The notes beneath the pieces were generated by a model. The model ran no database searches, had not been told where the DNA came from, and was given only the letters and a program-made list of their open reading frames with translations. Below are positions 59,232 through 64,000 of a stretch of 64,000 nucleotides of DNA, in pieces. Position 1 is the first letter of the stretch, and each line of letters begins with the position of its first letter. Location of the stretch: positions 372,065 to 436,064 of the forward strand of contig NZ_LJJB01000013.1 in NCBI RefSeq assembly GCF_001420695.1, in the 5' to 3' direction. Both the position numbers and the translations under genes were made by a program. The DNA comes from Brevibacillus choshinensis. GTDB lineage: Bacteria > Bacillota > Bacilli > Brevibacillales > Brevibacillaceae.

Positions 59232-62081
59232 GTGCATAACGGTTATCTCTCCCTCGTGTTGCATGCCCATTTGCCTTATGTACGGCACGGGGATCGGGAC
59301 GATTGCCTAGAAGAGCGCTGGGTATACGAAGCCATGCTGGAATCCTATCTTCCATTGCTTATGGTCTTCGACAGGCTTCTTTCGGACGGCATCGCATTTC
59401 GCATGACCCTTGCTGTTTCCCCTACGTTATTATCCATGCTGGAAGATGAACTCATTTTATCCCGTTTTCAAACACACCTCGCCAAGACTGTAGAACTGGC
59501 AGGAAAAGAAGTAAAACGAACGATGCATGAGCCGCGTGAGCATCGCGTCGCCAAGATGTATCTCGAACGCTTCCGGGACATCACATCCTACTGCCGCAAG
59601 CTCGATTTTCAGCTCATTTCTGCCCTCAAGCAGGTGCAGGAGAGTGGATGCGTGGAGCTGATTACATGCGCCGCGACTCATTCGTTTCTACCTTTCGTGG
59701 AAACGGAGGAGGCTATACGCGCACAGCTGCAGGTCGGTATCGATACGCACGAGCGCATTCTCGGTCGACGTCCTCAGGGTATTTGGCTGCCCGAGTGTGG
59801 GTATACCCCGGGCCTGGATCGTTTGCTGAAGGAAGCGGGCATTCGTTACTTTTTCGTCGACACCCATACCATTCGGCATGCGACTCCCACTCCGATGCGC
59901 GGGTTGTATGCGCCGTTACATACCCCTCATGATGTAGCAGCATTTGCCCGGGATGATCAGGCTTCCCGACAAGTATGGAGCTCATTTGATGGATATCCAG
60001 GCGATTATGACTATCGCGAATATTATCGGGATATCGGCTTTGATCGAGAAATGGATTATATTGCTCCTTATATTCATCCAGAGGGTATTCGCGTCAATAC
60101 GGGGTTGAAGTATTACCGTATCACAGGCAAGGAAGGGCAAAAGGACTATTACGTACCTGAATGGGCGAGGGAAAAGGCAGCTTCGCATGCAGGACACTTC
60201 CTGCACCACCGGGAGAAGCAGATCGAAGAGGCTTCTGGATGGCTGGATCGTAAGCCGCTCGTGGTTGCGACCTATGACGCGGAGCTCTTTGGACACTGGT
60301 GGTATGAAGGTCCGCAGTTTCTCGAATTTTTGTTACGTAAAACCGTTTGTGATTCCAAACAAATGGAATTGATCACCCCTTCTGAATACTTGGAGCAATA
60401 TCCGGACCAGGACCGTGCTCGTCTGCCGATGTCCACATGGGGACGAAATGGCTATGGCGAAGTCTGGCTCAACGAGCGAAATGGCTGGATGTACCGTCAT
60501 TTGCACCAGGCGGAGCGCGAAATGGTGGCAGCTGTCCATCAATGCGAGATCGCAAAAGGGCAAGAGGAAAGCAAGGATAGGTGGGTCAGCCGTTGCTTGA
60601 AGCAAGCGGCACGTGAGCTGATGCTGGCGCAGAGCAGTGACTGGGCCTTTATCCTCGACGGTCAGACGGTCGTGGAATATGCCGTCCGGAGGTTTCATGA
60701 CCATTTGGTTCGTTTCCGTGAACTTCTGGGAATGGCGAAGAGTGGGCAATTACACGATGCAAGATTGGCAGAAATGGAGGCGTCATACCCTCTCTTTCCC
60801 ACCATGGATGAGTCGTACTATTTGCCATTTCGTTCGCATAAAGTGAACGTATCGCATCAAATGGTAGCGGCGAGCAAGTCTGAGCCATCAGAGCGAAAAG
60901 TGCTGATGCTCAGCTGGGAATTTCCCCCGCATGTCGTAGGTGGTCTGGGGCGGGCTGTGTATGATTTGGCTCGGCAGCTCGTTCGACAAGGGATGGAAGT
61001 ACACGTCCTCACAGGGGCAGCAGATTCAGGAGCGAGACAGGAGATGATCGATGGGATCCATGTCCATCGGTTGAACAGCTATGCCCGGACAGATCAAGGC
61101 GACTTTTTACAATGGGTATTTCAACTGAACCTTGCAATGGTTGATGCAGCTGAGCAATTGCGAAGGGACGGTCTTACGGTCGATGTCCTACATGCACATG
61201 ATTGGTTGGTTGGATGGGCCGCTATGGAGCTTAAGGAACGTATGTCCACTCCGCTAATCACCACGATACACGCTTTGGAGCACGGGCGGAATCAAGGGAT
61301 CCATACACCGTTACAGCAGCGGATTCACGAATGTGAACGTGCGCTGACGGCCACCTCCGATCACGTAATCGTGTGCAGTCATTATATGGGTGAGGAAGTT
61401 AGGAGGCTTTTTGGAGTACCTCATGAAAAAATCAGTGTGATCTTTAATGGTGTCGAAATGCCTGAGGAAGCGGGGAGCCAACGTGTGGATCTTCGTCAGG
61501 AGCTGGCCTTGGGAAGTGGTCCGATCCTCTTTTTCGTAGGAAGGCTGGTACGAGAAAAAGGCGTGCATTTATTGCTTGAGGCAGTGTCCCGTCTAAGCGG
61601 GGCGTTTCCCGATGTGAGATTGGTTGTGGCGGGAAAGGGTCCGCATGCAGATGAGCTAAAAGACTTGGCAGGGCGTATGTGGATCTCGGATAAAGTGCGG
61701 TTCCTCGGCTTTGTCGATGATAAGCGCAGAAATGAATTGTTCCGCTTGGCGGATGTGGCCGTGTTTCCAAGTCTGTATGAGCCGTTCGGGATTGTTGCCC
61801 TGGAGGCGATGGCATACGGAACCCCACTACTAGTCGCGGATACCGGAGGGCTGAGAGAAATCGTTAGGCACGGAAAAAATGGAGCAATGATGTATACCGG
61901 AGATGTGGAATCGTTAGTGAATCAATTGCGCTGGCTGCTGGAAAATCCAGAGATCCGGCATCAGCTGGCACAGCAGGCGCAAGAAGACGTAAGACACCGT
62001 TACGATTGGGCCAAACTGGCCGTGCAGACGGCTGATCAGTATCGACTTTTGAATACCGCTACAATGTGGGCTGCCACATAA
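59232..62081 (+). CDS. Fusion of a GH57 glucan-branching-type hydrolase and a GT4 glycosyltransferase
   Basis: A 949-residue two-enzyme protein. The N-terminal half (about residues 1-530) is a GH57 domain of the DUF1957 branching type: LVLHAHLPYVRH at the start, nucleophile Glu in WLPECGYTPGLD near 187, acid/base Asp in TYDAELFGHWWYEGP near 348. The C-terminal half (about 555-945) is a GT4 glycosyltransferase: MLSWEFPPHVVGGLGRAVYD, LHAHDWLVGW near 655, FVGRLVREKGVH near 765, and the nucleotide-sugar motif EPFGIVALEA near 851. Together they could elongate and branch an alpha-glucan. GTG 59232 is preferred; GTG 59223 overlaps the ribosome binding site. Confidence 0.9.
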   Translation: MHNGYLSLVLHAHLPYVRHGDRDDCLEERWVYEAMLESYLPLLMVFDRLLSDGIAFRMTLAVSPTLLSMLEDELILSRFQTHLAKTVELAGKEVKRTMHEPREHRVAKMYLERFRDITSYCRKLDFQLISALKQVQESGCVELITCAATHSFLPFVETEEAIRAQLQVGIDTHERILGRRPQGIWLPECGYTPGLDRLLKEAGIRYFFVDTHTIRHATPTPMRGLYAPLHTPHDVAAFARDDQASRQVWSSFDGYPGDYDYREYYRDIGFDREMDYIAPYIHPEGIRVNTGLKYYRITGKEGQKDYYVPEWAREKAASHAGHFLHHREKQIEEASGWLDRKPLVVATYDAELFGHWWYEGPQFLEFLLRKTVCDSKQMELITPSEYLEQYPDQDRARLPMSTWGRNGYGEVWLNERNGWMYRHLHQAEREMVAAVHQCEIAKGQEESKDRWVSRCLKQAARELMLAQSSDWAFILDGQTVVEYAVRRFHDHLVRFRELLGMAKSGQLHDARLAEMEASYPLFPTMDESYYLPFRSHKVNVSHQMVAASKSEPSERKVLMLSWEFPPHVVGGLGRAVYDLARQLVRQGMEVHVLTGAADSGARQEMIDGIHVHRLNSYARTDQGDFLQWVFQLNLAMVDAAEQLRRDGLTVDVLHAHDWLVGWAAMELKERMSTPLITTIHALEHGRNQGIHTPLQQRIHECERALTATSDHVIVCSHYMGEEVRRLFGVPHEKISVIFNGVEMPEEAGSQRVDLRQELALGSGPILFFVGRLVREKGVHLLLEAVSRLSGAFPDVRLVVAGKGPHADELKDLAGRMWISDKVRFLGFVDDKRRNELFRLADVAVFPSLYEPFGIVALEAMAYGTPLLVADTGGLREIVRHGKNGAMMYTGDVESLVNQLRWLLENPEIRHQLAQQAQEDVRHRYDWAKLAVQTADQYRLLNTATMWAAT

Positions 62082-62109
62082 AAGAGCAACCAAGAAGGAG
62101 GAAGTATAG

Positions 62110-64000
62110 ATGAAGGCAGTGATCATGGCTGGCGGTAAAGGAACCCGTCTGCGCCCCTTGACATCCCACACTCCAAAACCGATGGTGCCGCTGTTAAATC
62201 GGCCTTGCATGGAGTACACAATCGATCTGTTAAAAAAGCATGGTATTACGGAAATTGCCGTAACCCTGCAGTATTTGCCGGAAGCCATTCGCAATGAATT
62301 TGGTGATGGCTCGCGATATGGGGTGTCACTGGTCTACTTTGATGAGACGACTCCCCTCGGAACGGCAGGCAGTGTAAAAAACTGCGCTGATTTTCTCGAC
62401 GAGCGCTTTATCGTCATCAGCGGCGACACGTTGACAGACATTGATCTATCAGCGGCCATTCGCTTTCACGAAGAAAGGAAAGCACTCGCTACGCTGATTT
62501 TGACACAAGTCGAGACGCCTTTGGAATTCGGGGTAGTGATGACCGACGAAAACGGACTTATTAATCGCTTTTTGGAAAAGCCGACCTGGGCAGAGGTGTT
62601 CAGTGACACCGTTAACACGGGGATGTACGTATGTGAGCCAGAGGTGCTCTCTTATATAGAAAGTGATCGGGAAGTAGATTTCAGCAAGGAAGTGTTTCCT
62701 TTCTTCCTACGCGAAGGCAAACCGATGTACGGGTATAAAGCCGAGGGGTATTGGTCCGATATTGGATCGCTGGAAGTCTATCGCCAAGCCCAATTTGATT
62801 TGCTGGACGGCAAAGTTCAATTGGAGATCAAAGCGCAAGAAATCGCTCCCCGTATCTTCTTGGAGAGTCATGTGCGGATTGATTCTTCCGTGAGGCTGGA
62901 AGGGCCCGTTTACATCGGGGAAAATGTACATTTGCAGGCTGGTGTCGGTATAGGTGCCTATTCGGTTCTCGGTACGAATACGGTTGTATCCTCGGGTACG
63001 AAGCTCTCTCAGGCGATCATTTGGGAGAACACGATGGTGGGGAAAAAGACGGAAATTACAGGGACCACGCTTTGCCGCAATGTGCGCATTGGTGAGTCCG
63101 TGATGCTGGGGGAAGGGGCCGTCATCGGTGACAATTGTCGACTATCGTCCAAGTCGATAGTGAAAGCTGGCGTCAAAATATGGCCAGACAAAGAGATCGG
63201 GGAGAGTGCTACCGTAACGACTTCCCTCATTTACGGAACGAAGCAGTCGAAAAATTTGTTTGGCACTCATGGGATCAAAGGCATCGGCAATGTGGAAATT
63301 ACGCCGGAATTCGTCACTAGACTCGCTGCTTCCTATGCATATTTACTACAAGCAGGCAGTCGGATTGCACTCTCGGCATGCTCGCATCCGTTTGCCCAGC
63401 TGCTCAAGCACAGCATCATGACGAGTCTCTGCTCGTCCGGGATTAATACGGTCGACTTTGGCATCGGCAATTCGCCACTGATGCGATATGGTGTGCGCGG
63501 CTTGCAGTGCGTAGGAGGCATCCATATTTATATGGCAGAGCCGGTGGAGGAAAAAGAGATCGTCATTCAGTTTGTCGATCATGATGGTTTGCCAGTATCG
63601 CGGGATATGGAGCGGAAAATTGAAAATGCGTATTGGCAGGAGACCTATGTGCGTACGTTGCACCACTTGGGAGAACTTCATGTGGAGCACCAAGTGCAAG
63701 AGGCGTATTTGCGTGCGTTAGCAGACCGAGTCGATGTGGCGAGCATTCAACGCCAGCGCTTCCAATTGCTAGTGGAGTGCGAGCCGCGGTTCATGCCGAC
63801 ATTTTTGGAGCCCCTCTTTCATTCCCTGGGAGTGACTGTACATTATGGTGCAATCCAGGAAGGTGTCAGCAAGCACGGCGCGGACCTCGGAGTTCGACTG
63901 GACAAAAATGGCGAGCAACTGGCACTATTCTCAGACCATGGAGAGAAATTGTCAGCTGAGCAGCTTATCGCCCTCCAACTATTGGCTTGCAGCGGCATCC
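62110..64000 (+). CDS. Sugar nucleotidyltransferase fused to a degenerate phosphomannomutase-like domain (3' end outside window)
   Basis: The frame is open to the window end, giving 630 residues so far. An N-terminal nucleotidyltransferase (about residues 1-235) has [31 protein letters not shown] and FLEKPTW, as in mannose-1-phosphate guanylyl- and glucose-1-phosphate transferases. A left-handed-helix hexapeptide region (about 255-375) follows. The third part, from about 400, aligns with phosphomannomutases, but the TASHNP phosphoserine loop is replaced by IYMAEP and the DGDADR metal loop by LDKNGEQ, so mutase activity is unlikely. AAGGAGGAAG precedes ATG 62110. It probably supplies or senses the nucleotide sugar for the upstream glycosyltransferase. 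Confidence 0.87.
   Translation, partial: MKAVIMAGGKGTRLRPLTSHTPKPMVPLLNRPCMEYTIDLLKKHGITEIAVTLQYLPEAIRNEFGDGSRYGVSLVYFDETTPLGTAGSVKNCADFLDERFIVISGDTLTDIDLSAAIRFHEERKALATLILTQVETPLEFGVVMTDENGLINRFLEKPTWAEVFSDTVNTGMYVCEPEVLSYIESDREVDFSKEVFPFFLREGKPMYGYKAEGYWSDIGSLEVYRQAQFDLLDGKVQLEIKAQEIAPRIFLESHVRIDSSVRLEGPVYIGENVHLQAGVGIGAYSVLGTNTVVSSGTKLSQAIIWENTMVGKKTEITGTTLCRNVRIGESVMLGEGAVIGDNCRLSSKSIVKAGVKIWPDKEIGESATVTTSLIYGTKQSKNLFGTHGIKGIGNVEITPEFVTRLAASYAYLLQAGSRIALSACSHPFAQLLKHSIMTSLCSSGINTVDFGIGNSPLMRYGVRGLQCVGGIHIYMAEPVEEKEIVIQFVDHDGLPVSRDMERKIENAYWQETYVRTLHHLGELHVEHQVQEAYLRALADRVDVASIQRQRFQLLVECEPRFMPTFLEPLFHSLGVTVHYGAIQEGVSKHGADLGVRLDKNGEQLALFSDHGEKLSAEQLIALQLLACSGI

Overview
The window looks like the chromosome of an endospore-forming, meso-diaminopimelate-type Firmicute, most probably Brevibacillus or a close relative. 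The evidence is a complete Bacillales division and cell-wall (dcw) cluster, the spoIIGA-sigE-sigG sporulation sigma block, a full gerPA-F spore-germination operon, a MurE with the DNPR motif of diaminopimelate-adding ligases, and AGGAGG-type ribosome binding sites with many GTG and TTG starts. The species is inferred from protein style and gene order, not from a search.

Layout. 1-1660: the end of a LysR regulator and ahcY. 1660-29460: a dcw supercluster, all on the + strand: mraZ, rsmH, ftsL, pbpB, spoVD, murE, mraY, murD, spoVE, murG, murB, murA, divIB, two DUF881 genes, sbp, ftsA, ftsZ, then spoIIGA, sigE, sigG, then ylmC, pgeF, ylmE, sepF, ylmG, ylmH and divIVA. It is not one uninterrupted operon. 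Hairpins, terminators and recognisable promoters lie in many of the gaps: a MraZ repeat operator, a hairpin that buries the spoVD ribosome binding site, and candidate sigma-H (ftsA, divIVA), Spo0A-type (spoIIGA) and sigma-F (sigG) promoters. 29463-32676: ileS behind a T-box leader with an AUC specifier.

32680-39900 holds a YteA-like zinc-finger protein, an enolase-superfamily enzyme with an MFS partner, a YtkD-like Nudix hydrolase, a flavoprotein, an LCP-family cell-wall protein and a small heat-shock protein. 39930-44190 is a spore-coat region: gerPA-F behind a sigma-K-type promoter, a divergent extra GerPD-like gene, and a SqhC-type terpene cyclase. 44238-47648: a DUF2515 protein and topB. 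47700-50350: an envelope-stress operon (pspA, DUF350, DUF4178, DUF4247 lipoprotein) behind a near-perfect sigma-W promoter. 50350-52290: an AT-rich foreign-looking island with a broken resolvase gene, a small ribbon-helix-helix-like protein and a flavin-dependent monooxygenase.

52346-58240 holds a serine hydrolase, a TetR-MFS-AzoR detoxification unit with two near-identical palindromic operators, and an acyl-CoA ligase. 58573 to the window end is a glucan-related operon: a DUF4912 protein, a GH57-GT4 fusion, and a nucleotidyltransferase whose C-terminal phosphomannomutase-like domain has lost the phosphoserine loop and the metal-binding loop. This last operon is the strongest candidate for an undescribed system in the window.

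No rRNA, tRNA, CRISPR array or intact insertion sequence was seen. All promoter, operator and hairpin calls were made by eye.
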